A program made the position numbers and the translations under genes. This document shows, one piece after another, positions 1 through 12,159 of a DNA stretch of 64,000 nucleotides (the first letter of the stretch is position 1; each line of letters opens with the position of its first letter). This stretch comes from Hexactinellida sp. DTS-2022 (lineage: Eukaryota > Porifera > Hexactinellida). The stretch spans positions 10,788,001-10,852,000 of the forward strand of contig JAPNXP010000002.1 in assembly GCA_028753945.1 (NCBI GenBank). Direction: 5' to 3'. The notes under the pieces are model-generated. The model was not told the DNA's origin. It saw only the letters and a program-made list of their open reading frames with translations, and ran no database searches.

Positions 1-844
1 AACCTTATCCAGTGGAGACACTGCGTGAATCTTAGATCTATGGTGTCATGATTCTCACACAAGTATCCGGCTGACTTCATTTCATTGTCTGCCAATTCTT
101 GATTGATATAAGCAATGTCTACAACAGATAAATGGCCCCATTACGGGATCAATGGTTTATCTAGAAGCGCGCGACACACGCTTAGAGGCACACCACAGCT
201 TGCATCTAGGTTCCCAGCAACATAGGATATTGTATTGTTCGAAATAACAATTGATTGCAATTGATATAATAGAATAATTCAGCAGATATTTACAAAACAA
301 TGACATATATTATGTGTATAAACACTGTTCGTTGCTAGGTAGCTTGGTCATTCTGGAACGTAAAGTAAGAGAAGGAGTACTCAGTAGTGGGTAGAGGGTC
401 AATGAAGTAGAGACTCTCTCCCAATGAAAACTCCTAAACAGTCTATCTAAATACAAAAACAAGTAAAAACACTTCTAAGTGAAACGAAGACGATAAACCA
501 ATTGAATTACTAATTTGTCAATGTGTTGAAATTAGATAATTTCGAAACTATGCTTGGCACAAAGAGAGTTTGCTGGCCATTAGAGCTGTTGAGTTACATT
601 ATAGCTTGTAACAAGCAATTATTACGAAGAATTATCAGCTCAAGGAAATATGCCAAAACAATTTTGCTAACTTATGAAATTCATCAAATGATCAAACAGA
701 CCATGGTTGGATACGTAGATCCCAATTGGAATTGCCACGCTATTCACACACAATTCCTAGTATATTGACGCGGTATTCAATAGCTAGATTAGTCATATAG
801 CAGGGTGATAAGTGAATTAATAAGTTATCACTAACAGGACGAGT
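1..844. other. Unassigned sequence, no gene seen
   Basis: No convincing coding region, RNA gene or repeat. An 81-codon open stretch at 523-768 (+) has no ATG start and no motif I recognise. It is probably chance. Confidence 0.5.
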
Positions 845-873
845 CGGATAGGATAGGATAGGATAGGATAGGA
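845..873. repeat. (GGATA)n microsatellite
   Basis: About five head-to-tail copies of the pentamer GGATA, followed by a decayed unit. Simple repeat with no coding role visible. Confidence 0.9.
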
Positions 874-2396
874 AGGGAAACTTCAAAATGTGTTACGTTT
901 ACGAAAAACAAACACAATTAGTGGAAGATAGTGATTACTAACCAAACGAATTTGGATAATTTCTATATAATGTTATTGTAAGTGCTAAATGGTAACGCCG
1001 TATAGATTTCAATCCTAAGTATATGGAAATTAATTACATATTTTTACACACTTACATGCGATTCGCAGATAATAGTAACCTTTTCAACTTTCAAGAGCAG
1101 TCAGTACATTGCAAGAATCATTCTGGATAACTTCGGATGAGCACAAGTACATCAGTCGTAACAACTCAAGACACAGGTCAAACTTTTATTTGACAATATA
1201 TAAAGCGTTAGTCATCGACCAATACTGAATTGAGCATCTGAAACATGGCTGTGGTTATGAAATTAGTGTACTCTAACTCTCGCTGCAGATGAACTCAGGA
1301 CGAGTAGCTTAGCGTATCCCAACAAAACCAACTGCCCGTTACAGTTAGCCCTTGGCGTCCCAATCAAAGAAATATGCGTATCAACATTCTATAGTAAAGC
1401 TTCATGTCGAGTCAAAGCAAATATAAATATGTATAGCGTATAATAACAAAAATAACACGCATTCAGACAGATAAACAGCTTCAGAGTATTGAGCTGTATT
1501 GTATATTTGTGTGTAATCGAATTGAAATAATATATGTAAAGAGAAATGAAGAGAAAATGTAATGTTCGGTGGGTTCCAACCAGAGGTTTATCCAGCATTT
1601 TATTGGCCGGCACTTTATCATGGAAGGTAAAAATTCTACGGCACCCTAAAGTTAACAGCCATAATACATATTCGGTATATTTCAATGATGCGGCATTATA
1701 TGGAGGATCTAAAATTTGTACGGAAATCAAACAGGGAATTATCCACGATGTCTGGGCCAGAAAATCTGGACAGACACCTGAAGCAACATTTGCTGTAGAG
1801 CACGATTAGCGGATGTTGCCTTGTGACACCTCCTAACGGCAATTGCTAAGACAGAAATTCATTTACCAAACAGCAAGCATTCATATATCACATGGAAAAT
1901 AATAGTTTCGGAATCGCACTGCATAGTATAATCGTGTTCGTTTATATTTTTGAAAACAACAAAATCTATTTGAAAATAATATGTGTTTCTCTTGCAAAAA
2001 CAAATACAATGAACTGGATAAAAAGCAATGATTGGATATTTCGTCTGTATTGAGACAGGAACTGATGTGGTGCATTGGGATTAGGGATCGACGGGAAACC
2101 CGGCCCCGGCCACGGTTCCGGCAAAAGGCTGCTACTTCTACTTCTACCCTGGCCCCGGCCAAAAGCACTTAAACTAGCCGGGGACTATTTGTGTCGAAAA
2201 ACATATGCTAAAACTTGTTTACAAAGTAAACCACGACTAGACGGGATTTTTGGACTTGGTAGAAAAATGATATAATCAATTGAAAAAATAGGAGAGAAAT
2301 TAAATGAATGAAAAAATGAATGAAGAAAATAATAAGAAATAGTAAGGAAAACCAGAAATAAGTAAAGAGACAGGATATACTAAGTTCAAACATCCA
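874..2396. other. Unassigned sequence with a small GC-rich patch
   Basis: Only short mutually overlapping open frames occur here (for example 1389-1730 minus and 1546-1809 plus), and none shows a known motif. A patch at about 2095-2185 is strikingly richer in CCGG/GGCC than its surroundings and holds an imperfect inverted repeat (CCCGGCCCCGGCCAC near 2100, GGCCCCGGCCAAAAG near 2151). It may be the remains of a mobile element. No function can be assigned. Confidence 0.4.
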
Positions 2397-2736
2397 GCTC
2401 AGGTCCAAATATCCCGCTCAGGTCCAAATATCCCGTTCAGGTCCAAATATCCCGTTCAGGTCCAAATATCCCGTTCAGGTCCAAATATCCCGTTTTGTTC
2501 TATCTGTCCAGTATTGATTATGTTATTCTCTTAGACCCGATTGTCTTATACACCTTTCAGGTCCCAATATCCCGTCAGGTCCATATATCCCGTCAGGTCC
2601 AAATATCCCGTCAGGTCCATATATCCCGGCCAGGTCCCAATATCCCGTCAGGTCCAAATATCCCGTCTAGGTCCAGATATCCCGTCCAGGTCCAAATATC
2701 CCGTTTTGTTCTATCTGTCCAGTATTGTCAAAGCAA
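2397..2736. repeat. 19-bp minisatellite in two blocks
   Basis: Head-to-tail copies of a roughly 19-bp unit, AGGTCCAAATATCCCGTTC and variants. They lie in two blocks (about 2400-2495 and 2558-2710). Each block ends in the same non-repetitive tail (TTTTGTTCTATCTGTCCAGT), so the array with its tail has been duplicated. The second block runs straight into the piggyBac fragment and stays open in that frame, which adds low-complexity repeats to the apparent protein. Confidence 0.9.
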
Positions 2737-3355
2737 CAATTATAGAATGGGAGGGGTCGACAGGCATGACAGACTCGTGGGACAACATGCAATTCCTCTC
2801 ACATCCAAACGCGGATATATCAAGATATTCTTCCACATACTAGACTCAGCGATGGTCAACGCCTGGATCCTATTCAAAACAGCTAAGAAGGCACAAGGTA
2901 TGTGGAATACAGCTGCAGAACGTAGACACACATTGGCATGGTTCAAAGAGTGTGTCATTCTATCTCTCTGTGGTAATTATACATCTCGGAAAGTGACATC
3001 AACCGTCCAGTTGTCAAAGCCACTCTTACCCATTGATTCGTTGGGAAACATAGTACAGCATCAGATACAACCGACCAAAAATATACCCGAGTTCGAAGAC
3101 AAACAAGTCGGGAGGTGTCTCATTTGCAGAAAATTACAGCGTACAGCTTGCATCAAGTGTCAACAATTTTACTGTTACGAATGCGGTAGACAGCATCTCG
3201 TGGAACTTTTAGAGCAACACACAAAGGAGGCGACTGAAACCGGATCCCAGGAACAAGTCATAGTGCCGCCGCCAAACGAACCCTTCACTCAACCCGAGGG
3301 TCTGAGCTCCAGCGAAAATGATCCTGATTCACCCGAGGATGACTTCGAATATTAG
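2737..3355 (+). pseudogene. piggyBac-type transposase, 3' fragment
   Basis: C-terminal part of a piggyBac-family transposase (DDE_Tnp_1_7), a cut-and-paste enzyme that targets TTAA. The open frame runs from 2495, but the recognisable part starts with MGGVDRHDRL at 2747. In this family GGVDxxD carries the last catalytic Asp. It is followed by the typical IFFHILDSAMVNAWILF helix. A C-terminal zinc-binding cluster follows (frame residues C208, C211, C219, C222, C227, C230, H234), then an acidic tail ending EDDFEY. The N-terminal half with the first two catalytic Asp residues is absent; its place is taken by the minisatellite, and there is no ATG. A possible polyadenylation signal AATAAA lies near 3556. 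It is a truncated relic, although the surviving 200 codons are open and well conserved. I saw no matching terminal repeats. Confidence 0.85.
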
Positions 3356-5403
3356 CTGGTCACGCTCGCGAGAAGAACACTGAATTCACGCGGGAACCAA
3401 TGGACGATCGCAAGCTGACCCATTTAGAGATTGGATTCAGTCGTATCATAAATTATTACAGTAGTCTGTATAGTAGTAGGATTTATTACTACAGTATGCA
3501 TTAACTCATTATACCTAAACGTACGTATATTGTAATTGTCTATCAGAATAATTTGAATAAATACACAAGCAAACTGTATCTTCACTAAATGTTACGATAG
3601 GGGATAGAGGTAACAGGTATACATATAGCGAGCTCAGTTTTTCGAAATTCCCCAAAGAGACAAACAAGCCTGCCAGAAGTCTATCATGAGATCATTATAA
3701 AAACTAACATATGCTCTAAGTGCCTCAATTTACACTCAGGACAAGGCCAACATTCGGAGGAGTGTGGTTCACATACGAATCGTAACAATAATATATCATT
3801 AGCGAGAGCACAATCAAAATAATCATAACTCACCAACACACGTGCCCAGTTGGATGATAAACTGTCAGAGGTGTCACCTGCCAAGATTGATTGCTGAGGT
3901 ACATGCTCCCACACGGTTGAGAGACATGAATGAGACACATTTGCAAACCACAGTCAATGTAATGACAGCAAATTAGACACAGCCAGGTTCTTTATCCCGT
4001 CAAGCGGCTACGCTTTGTCAAGCAGCTCTCGTCTACGGTGGCACACCCTCCGATCAGGACTGGATCCGTCACCCAACATTCATCGCATATCTAATTGGCA
4101 CCCATATACTCGGGGGAAATAGACACACAAAGTTATATGCATTCTAATACCAGACTGAAACTGTTACCAAATGGTAACATTCCTAGGGAGGATGGTACCG
4201 GATGTGTGCCTCTGTATAGTAGGCTGATGCAATGTAGTGACAGCAGAAATAGCATAAAGTGTGATACGAACCTAAACTTGTCAGGAATAGACTTACTCCC
4301 CAACTACTATAACCTGTTACGGCGCAAACAGGTCACCTGTGTCAATACTATAGGTGACAATCATAATTATTCGAATTGGGAGTACAATTACACCACAAAA
4401 GAGATACTATCTCACAAGGCTCACAAGGTGCTCTACAAACAGAAATCTAACTCTCATATACACGGGCAAATACAAAATTTATACTCATTTCGCCATTTTG
4501 GGACCAAAAACGAACAAGAGTATTGATAACACGGTTGAGGCTTACCATATACAGATGTTCACATTAGCGCGTGCCAATAAACGTATTTTTACGATCATCC
4601 ATATGAATCTGAATTGTGAACGTGCAGAATTTTCGAACGAGTCATCTATAAGAGTGTTCCCTATTGAAATGGATGACTTCGCTTTAGCAATATAGCTGAA
4701 AAAAATGTATGTACATACTGTCAATTGACTGGTTCGCTATATTTCCAAACCCCCAAAGCAAAATGAGTTGTCTAATACCAATCATTATATATGTACAAGT
4801 ATAACATAGCAAGATTACCAGGATAAAAACTTAGGGCTAACAATTGCACATTGCTAAAAGCACATAAAAGAGTATTATGAACAAATATGTAAACAGAGTA
4901 AATATTACATAATTGATAGTTTAGTTCCAGTCAATTAGAAGATCTTGCGTGGGGATTGAGATATCATACATACAAGTCCCGAATAAGGAGGACTAAAGTG
5001 GAATTTCACAATTACGAAATTGAGATGAATTGTATGACAAAACGCTAGTAGAGATAATAGATTTGCTCATCAAAGCTCGTGGCGAGGGTATATAGTGGGC
5101 AGAGAAGGCAGATGGATGGAGGGATGAGCGCCCTATCAGAGTTGCGAGAAATAAACTTGAGAGAGAAGGGTCTGGGTTGAGATTTATAAGCAGGGGGTAG
5201 AGCAAGACTAGGGCTAATGTGGTGGCCCATCAGTTTACATAATCAACAGTGGGAACACTCCGGCAGACAGGGCAATGTCCTCCACTCAAGGATGAGCAGA
5301 TTTATAAATCAAATAGAGTCGGGAAGCGATACAAAAGATACACATTTCGCCAATAGGGGCCAAAAACTATCTCTAGCTTTGAACGCTGAGTGAATGGTTC
5401 TAA
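3356..5403. other. Unassigned sequence
   Basis: Begins with the probable 3' untranslated remains of the piggyBac fragment. Open stretches at 4095-4526 and 4354-4695 (+) overlap in different frames and show no motif. I do not call genes. The stretch 5045-5300 is somewhat purine-rich and has no repeat partner that I found. Confidence 0.4.
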
Positions 5404-5650
5404 GAGGAGGTATAGTGTCAGTCAGGTTGGGTTATAAACTCTCGATATAGCTCTTGTGGTGCAAGGACTTGGCCGGAAACCAGACAGGGTGAGGTACACG
5501 AGCATCTAACATGAGTAATCAGTGTTTATAGAGGTATACTGTCAGTCAGGTTGGGTTAGAAGCACGCGATAAAGTACCTGTGCAATAGCACTTGGCCGCA
5601 AAGCGAGACAGGAGTGATACACCAGCACCTAAAATTAGCAATAAATGCAA
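5404..5650. repeat. Tandem duplication, 124-bp unit
   Basis: Two diverged copies in tandem. AGAGG(AGG)TATAGTGTCAG near 5404 and AGAGGTATACTGTCAG near 5530 open the units, and GTCAGGTTGGGTTA follows in both. GCAAGGACTTGGCCGGAAAC in the first matches GCACTTGGCCGCAAAGC in the second. Spacing between equivalent bases is 124 bp. Confidence 0.75.
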
Positions 5651-5843
5651 CGTAGAGGTAGAGAAACAAAATTTGAGATGAGTTAAAAATCTTGTAATAC
5701 CAATGGCATTTCTACGTGAAATAAATTTTAACACCTGTGGCACTTATAGTTTTAGCTGGAGTGCCGTCACGAAGAAAGAACAAATAAACAATATCTAACA
5801 AGGGCAGTGAGTTTAGAACTGTGCCACTAAGTATAGTCGGCCC

Positions 5844-6048
5844 CAGGGGTGGATCTTGGGGGGCGGGGGGGTGCGGACCCCCCCCCTAAATTTATACTAT
5901 TTGAAAATTCATTCTCTTTGTGAATTGTAGTCCTATTTTGTTGGCCGAGAATATTTAATGAAAAATCTCATCCAAAATTTGCACCCCCCCAAATACACCC
6001 ATCCAAAATTTGCACTCCCCCAAATTTTAGTGGCTAGATCCATCCCTG
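5844..6048. mobile_element. hAT-type MITE (CAGGGRTGGAT family), 205 bp
   Basis: Left end CAGGGGTGGATCTTGG and right end GGCTAGATCCATCCCTG form imperfect terminal inverted repeats starting CAGGG, as in hAT elements. The flanks GTCGGCCC and TTCGGCGC match at 6 of 8 bases, consistent with an aged 8-bp target duplication. The interior is rich in C and G runs and has no transposase. The 800-bp element at 51677-52476 has related ends. Confidence 0.7.
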
Positions 6049-6276
6049 TTCGGCGCAGTGAAAACCCATTGTTACCAAGGAATGTTATCAGAACCTCAGA
6101 GCAAGGAGTAATTGTCAATAAGAGTCATAGGATCAACAAATTTGAATTGAGAAATGTTTCTGAACAATGAGTTGAATAAGATAGCAATGCTTGACAGAGA
6201 TAGAAGGAAGTAAAGTCCCAAACCAGATATATAAAAACTAATTATGGCCTAGAATAGAAAATATGTAAGTAGTAAC

Positions 6277-6431
6277 CAGAGGCGTAGCCAGGGTGCGGCA
6301 CTTGGGGCACAGGCCGCACCCTAAAAATTTGTGCCCACAAAAATGCCCATTAGTATAATACTATAGTGCGGAAATGCCGCAACCATAATCTACCAGTGCC
6401 GCACCTTCATGCAGGCCTAGCTACGCCTCTG
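6277..6431. mobile_element. hAT-type MITE (CAGAGGCGTAGCCAGG), 155 bp
   Basis: Terminal inverted repeats CAGAGGCGTAGCC and CTACGCCTCTG are flanked by a perfect 8-bp target duplication, GTAGTAAC (6269-6276 and 6432-6439). No coding capacity. The ends and duplication length are diagnostic of hAT transposition, and the perfect duplication suggests a fairly young insertion. Confidence 0.9.
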
Positions 6432-6696
6432 GTAGTAACATAGATATAAAACATTCAGAAAAAGCGTTTATCGTGCTCAATGGAATATTATTATGATAAA
6501 ATAGAATGGTGATGGAATTTGAATTCCTTACTCGTTTATAATGATTATCAAATCACGTGTTATCACGTGTTGAGACTCAGATTGACTAGTATTCGGCAAT
6601 ATATATAATCAAGCCGACTAGAAAATTCCTAAACACTATGCAAGCGCATATAATTGATCTGCAGCGACTGACTAGTCAGGCTGACTAATAATTCAG

Positions 6697-6977
6697 ACAC
6701 ACTAAGGGTGCTCCATGATGCCATCACTGCGGCTAAAGCTCAGGCCCGCGTTGGGGCCCGACAGAGGAGAAGAGCCATCCGAGAACAGGCCCGTCAAATA
6801 CGGCGTCAGAATACTTCGCGGCTCCAGAATAAGCATAGTCGTGTGGTCTGGCGAAATATCAACGACATGCGGGTAGAATCCCAGACCTCCATCCATCTCT
6901 TGCCTGGAATCGGCACCCAGGACACCAGGGAAGGGTACCTGGACGCCCACTGGAAGGCGCAGCGCCAACATCCGGAC
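6697..6977 (+). CDS. Candidate internal exon, unknown product
   Basis: A GC-richer open segment unlike its AT-rich flanks. It follows a possible acceptor (ATTCAG, ending 6696) and ends exactly at a consensus donor, GAC|GTGAGT, with the donor GT at 6978-6979. From 6708 to the donor is 90 whole codons. The peptide is basic and helix-prone at first (AKAQARVGARQRRRAIREQ), then ends LPGIGTQDTREGYLDAHWKA. I do not recognise the family. It could be an exon of a host gene or of a transposon. The other exons were not found in the window, and the reading frame closes soon after the donor, as expected for an exon. Confidence 0.4.
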
Positions 6978-6979
6978 GT

Positions 6980-7368
6980 GAGTTCAACTGTTGTCTAGTA
7001 TATGTGTTAGTTACTTGTGGTGTAGTATTCACTATGACGGATTTCGATCTCGACCTCAGAATACTACACAATGTTTGTGTTGTAAAGTGCTGTCCGGTGT
7101 TGTTACTACACTGCTGATGAGACCTAGAAAGGTCGAAACAGCAAATATTTGTTATTAGAGTCAATTTAGAGATAATGTAATCAGATTGAGTATAGCGTCC
7201 ATGCAATTTATTTAGGTGCAACCATCAAGCTTGATGATGTGCAAAGTCGCTATATAAATTTTTTAGTGTGTCCGGGAAAACTTGTATCTGACCGAAAAAT
7301 ATAATCAAAATTTTGAACGGCTAACTCAATAAATATTATGATTTACTGGGGGGGGGGGCGTGGGGGTA
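6980..7368. other. Non-coding stretch downstream of candidate exon
   Basis: AT-rich with no motif. A poly-G run (about 11 G) at 7350-7360 followed by CGTGGGGG introduces the tandem repeats that follow. Confidence 0.5.
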
Positions 7369-7640
7369 CCTGATCGAATAAACACAATACTATTCGAATA
7401 GGTACCCGTAAATAATGTATTGAGGGTTTTGCTGATCGTATAAATGTTATAATATTATTATGCCAGGTAACCGGTATACGTATGTATATTATATATATAT
7501 ATATATATATAGGGATTAGCTGATCGTGTAAATGTTAGAATATTAATATTCTGCCAGGTTACCCGTAATTATACAGAGGGTTTGGCTGATCGCATAAATA
7601 TTATAATATTATTCGACCAGGTAACCGGTGAAATAGCAAT
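7369..7640. repeat. Four diverged tandem units with CTGATCG / GGTAACCGGT
   Basis: Units begin (C)TGATCG followed by TAAA (near 7370, 7431, 7519 and 7588), pass through an AT palindrome such as TTATAATATTATT, and close with CCAGGTAACCGGT or a variant. Spacing varies because a (TA)n tract at about 7488-7510 lies inside one unit. The palindromic cores and GGTACC/GGTAACC ends suggest remains of a hairpin-rich satellite or MITE. Confidence 0.6.
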
Positions 7641-7929
7641 ATATAACATTGTGTTAGCTAACCGTGAAATCATGGACAAAATACAAGTAGTTAACCAACA
7701 ATGAATGTCGTCTCACAAGTTAGCTAAACGTGTATCGAGTGAAATACCTTAGTTACCATGAAAATACGTCATCCAAAATAAGGAGAAATTCCTTGATTAG
7801 AAGCCAAAAATATCATCGCCAATTCAAACAAGAATAATCAGAATAAAAGTAGTTATAAATATCACTAAAATATTTTAGAAACCATTATCAGAATGAATGA
7901 AAGGATATATAGGTATATATAATCTAGAG

Positions 7930-8047
7930 CAGTGGTCTTCAAACTTTTTTCTCAGCGACCCCCTGGCTATTTTTTAACATTACGCGTGCCCCCATGAGAA
8001 GCCTCGCGTACCCCTAGGGTACGCGTACCCCAGTTTGAAGACCACTG
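7930..8047. mobile_element. hAT-type MITE (CAGTGGTCTTCAAACT), 118 bp
   Basis: Terminal inverted repeats CAGTGGTCTTCAAAC and GTTTGAAGACCACTG are flanked by a perfect 8-bp duplication, ATCTAGAG (7922-7929 and 8048-8055). The end sequence closely resembles the widespread CAGTGGTTCTCAAACT ends of hAT/Charlie elements. No coding capacity. Confidence 0.93.
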
Positions 8048-8055
8048 ATCTAGAG

Positions 8056-10070
8056 TAAATTATTCAGAATTATCATACTAAATCCAAATAAGGTGGACAT
8101 GGAAGGCCTTAGAGCCAAGTGAATTTTATAGAAATAGAAACAAAAATTGTATCTTCTTACAGATCAGAACACGTACAATAAGAATGCAACTTATATAAAA
8201 TATTATAACTAAATTTTTTCGAGGGCACTAGCGAAAATTTAAACCATGGATGATATAAAAGGGGGGTTATGAACCAAGGATCACAATGGAGAGATTCAAA
8301 AATCAAAATAATACGTTCAGACTTTTCCTATTATTGGGAAATATATATATCTGAATTGCATGATATAATCACCAAACAAACATTGAACGACGTTCTATAT
8401 ATTCATTCAAAAAAATATTATAAAAGTGAATTATTCACTGAATTAAGGGGGTTTTCATTTTCACAAGTTTTACCTTATAATTGGATTAGTTTGTTGATAA
8501 AAATATTCAGACGGGTGAAAATCCAAATAGAAGATATATATAAATATATGTGCCAATTAACTAAACCCAATTATTTATAACATAAAAGTTAGAGCGAGTT
8601 TAATATTCCACATATTTCTCAAAAATATGGCGGGCCGTGTACGGTTAAATTCAAGTAGTATGCATTTTGTTTACCAAGATAAATTCTATTATACTATGTT
8701 TTAATCAAGTATCCATCTATGTATTAAAACTCTGATTATACTAATTATAAAGTTACTTTAAACGGTTCTACTGGGATATCCAAATAACAAATAGAAATTT
8801 ATTACCGCTGCCCAGCCCGGAGTAAATATCTTTTCTAATATAAGTCTCAATACGATTATCGACCGACTATGAGAAATAAATTGCAATAACTGTGATATTC
8901 TCGAAAATTCATGAACATTTTTGGTCCCAAATGGCGAAAAAAAAAACAGGAAACTATTCGATGTATTAAGGTACATATAACTATAACAAATATTTATTAA
9001 CTTATATAATAATGGTTTAGTGAGGAGTAAAGCCGCGTAGCGGCTGTTAAGGATTCTTAGGGTGAAAATCTATTAGGGCATGGGTGGTTTTAGCGTATTT
9101 GTAGATATTGAAGTGTAATTCTCCAATCTGCTCTGTAATTGCATTACTAAGTATAAAATGTATACAGCATGTCTAAGTCCAAACTATTTTTCGAGTAGCA
9201 TTGAATTCTTTAGGAAATGCCTACCATAGGGGTAATACTGTTTTATTAGATTTCACTGAATTAAATCTTATAAAGTATATTCTTTATAGCTCCAAAAATT
9301 TATATGATTGATCAGTACTATTTGCACTAGATTTGCTTTGCTCACAAGACGCCTATCGTAAGTTTAACCAATTCTTAACCTACGAATCCTAAAATTCGTC
9401 TAAAAAGAGGCCAAAAAGTGGTATTTTTGCTCCTTGCTTGGTATCCACTCAGACACTAATAGTTAGTTTGCTTCAATGAGCTTGCAAAATGATCTTTACA
9501 CTATTAAGAGCTATATATGAATTTTTGAAAGCAATCCCTTATGAACTTTATTATATAAAATTCGGGATATGTCAAAAAAAAAAACAATTGAGCAATTGAA
9601 GGCTGAAGTTTTTTGATTGTGAAATGCATTTGTGCTATTAAATTTGTAGTATTACAACCGGATTTAGTTTCAATATACTAGATAATTTCCATACTATATA
9701 CTAAATATGTATTGAAACATCATAGTAAACAAACGACTTGATTAAATCGAATTATATTCAAGTTTCTGTCATATTAATCGAGTCCGCATTATTTTGGGAC
9801 ATCATTATCAGCGATTAAATCATGGCTAACGTAGTGATTAATGCTCTAATATGTAGAATATGTCTACACTAGTTGGGATACAGTATGAATATACTAATAT
9901 ATATGACAATTGGGTTGAATTAATAATATAGTAGATTAATCTGTTGATGATGCATAAAGAAATACAAAACATATGCAGATCAGAATTTCTAGCCCATTAT
10001 CAACTGGTTTTGGAAATATATGCTAATCACTGAAATATTGGGAGATATAAATGTTAGTTTATATACATAA
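8056..10070. other. Unassigned AT-rich stretch
   Basis: A 103-codon open stretch at 8269-8580 (+) starts at ATG but is of ordinary AT-rich composition and matches nothing I know. A small perfect hairpin, AGCCGC-GTA-GCGGCT, lies at about 9032-9046; similar GC hairpins recur with the repeat module described at 48190 and 49980. Nothing else was identified. Confidence 0.45.
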
Positions 10071-10473
10071 CAAGGCCGTAGGAGCAGGTGCGGCAGGTGC
10101 GGCCATGGCCGCACCAATAATTTTAGTGACCACACTAATATTCGGGAACTAAGTCACCGACAACTTTAGGAGCGGCATAATGGTATTGGTAAACACAACT
10201 GATTGCTGCTGCCACCGCCAAACTGTTCGTAACCATTATTATAATATCGTATTTGTAACCATTAGACTCTTTACCAAGTGGCAACTATTGCTACTCTTCA
10301 ATAAAGACTATAAAATTCTATTAGTTTTATTGAATTTATCAATTTCCCTCAGTGGAGTAACTAAAAACATAGAGTCTAAGAGCGTATAAAGAAGAAAAGA
10401 TTCATGTATGTTTATAATAAATATGGTTACGTCACTGTGCCGCACCAATAAATGTTGGCGTGCTACGGGCCTG
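10071..10473. mobile_element. hAT-like MITE, family G copy 1, 403 bp
   Basis: Left end CAAGGCCGTAGGAGCAGG and right end GTGCTACGGGCCTG are imperfect inverted repeats. Next to each end lies an internal GCCGCACCAATAA motif. Most of the sequence is shared with 20900-21293. The flanks here do not show a clear target duplication. Open frames inside (for example 10180-10389) are not conserved in the second copy. Confidence 0.7.
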
Positions 10474-12155
10474 CATAAAGTGTATAAGTTCACGATATAG
10501 TACACATAAAACAATGGAATGTCAATATACATAAAAAAAAGTTATATCATCGATAATAACGTCACCAAGTTGACATTTTGAAGACTTTGCAGAATAATTT
10601 TTTTAAATTTCGCTTCTCACATAATTTTATGATACATTAACTTCATTTCACAGTATAAACTCTCATTTCAATTTTGTAACAAAATACCCTAAAATTTCAC
10701 CCTAAGCATCCTTTACTTGAGGTGAGTAGTACCGATTTGTCGCAAAGCGACCGAGACCGAAGGACTCGTATCTTAATAAATTGCCAATGATATTGAAAAA
10801 GATATTATTGTGCCCTCCCGCGCCCCCCTCCCCTGTTTGCGCCACTGGTTCAATGTTATATGTTAACTTAGAGGCATAACTATAGTTGATGCAGCATCTA
10901 CCAATCTTTCATTCTAGGGTGATTAAATTGCGAAGAATTCATATAAATACTCAAATCTGGTGTAGCTGATACAAACTTATTAATAATCCTGGTGTGAAAG
11001 ATAATTAGCTCATTATTAGACATCTTTTGATAAAATATCTAAAATAATCAATTTAAAACATTTTCGATTGAGCGTATGCTTGACTAGTTATTCAGAAATT
11101 TGGAAATTTGATGAGTGTAACGGGAATTGTAATTCCGATTAAGAAAATGGTATGGTCGAATACTTTGTCCATATATACGAGCTGTATATACGAGCTCATC
11201 GTTTTCGTTCGCTTCGCGAGGGATTTCTCAAAAGTTATTCATTTTCATTTTTCAATTGTGAGCAAGAAGAATTTCTTTCTGGAATGGCATACTATTTACA
11301 TATTTTAACATTTGGAAGTTAGAATCGTTCTATATTATTAGTGCGGTTTCTGTTCCCTATCATTTTAATACGATCTGATCAAGCTAACATGCACTCCCAC
11401 AAACAACAATCGAGTTTTTATTAAGATCATAACCAAGTTTGACCCCACCTGGAAAGTGTCACAACAAAGGTGGGTTGTGGGGGTTATAAACCCCTCTTTG
11501 AATTTCAATGACCTTTGATAATATTCACTATACTCTCGAAGGAATATTCCAACAAAACAATGAGTGATTGACTCCATTAGATCTTTAATTTCAATATAAT
11601 TCAATTAATATTTTATAATGTTATTACATGGGTGATAAAAAAATCACGATGGGCAACCTCACCAAATTATCTTATAGGGGTGAAATTCACAATGTATCCC
11701 TAACAAAGCAGAATAAACCACTTTTCACCACCTCACAGTGATCTTGAACAAAATTGTTTTTTTTGCGCCACCATAACTTATATATGTTTGTATATATAGA
11801 ATTGATTTAAGAAACTACTAATTAGCCCCCCAGGGCTGTATTTGGCATGCAGGGGTATTTGAGGTCTTCCTCGAACAATTCGAGTCTTGCACGAAAAATC
11901 ACACCTACCATGGAATTATGACGTCAGTGTTAAAATCCATCCAATTATAACCACAAATATGCTTACTCATTGTCAAATTATTACGTCATCATCATAATAT
12001 ACAATTTGAAAAATATAGGAAATTCTTTAAAAGAGTGAAACTTTCTCTTCCACGAGGCACCTATTGTTGCTTGTCTGTTTCTTTGTCAGGGTTTTAACGG
12101 TGTTGCACCTTAAATTCAATTGTTTGTAAATTGAATACTACACAATTAGCTTGGC
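10474..12155. other. Unassigned stretch with one hairpin-repeat remnant
   Basis: A fragment of the hairpin module (GTCGCAAAGCGACCGAGACC) lies at 10739-10758. The rest is AT-rich with short unrelated open frames (11108-11308 plus, 11365-11604 minus). No gene or RNA seen. Confidence 0.5.
10720..10770 (+). repeat. Hairpin module (family C) fragment
   Basis: GTCGC-AAA-GCGAC stem-loop followed by GAGACCGAAGGACTC, the same arrangement as at 48290 and 50066, here isolated from the downstream TG-rich module. Confidence 0.7.
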
Positions 12156-12159
12156 TTAA

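Noticed and set aside
4095-4526. 143-codon open frame starting with ATG
   Set aside because: No domain, overlapped by another frame of similar length, no splice or composition signal. Probably chance, though a decayed element cannot be excluded.
8269-8580. 103-codon open frame
   Set aside because: AT-rich codons, no motif and no supporting context.
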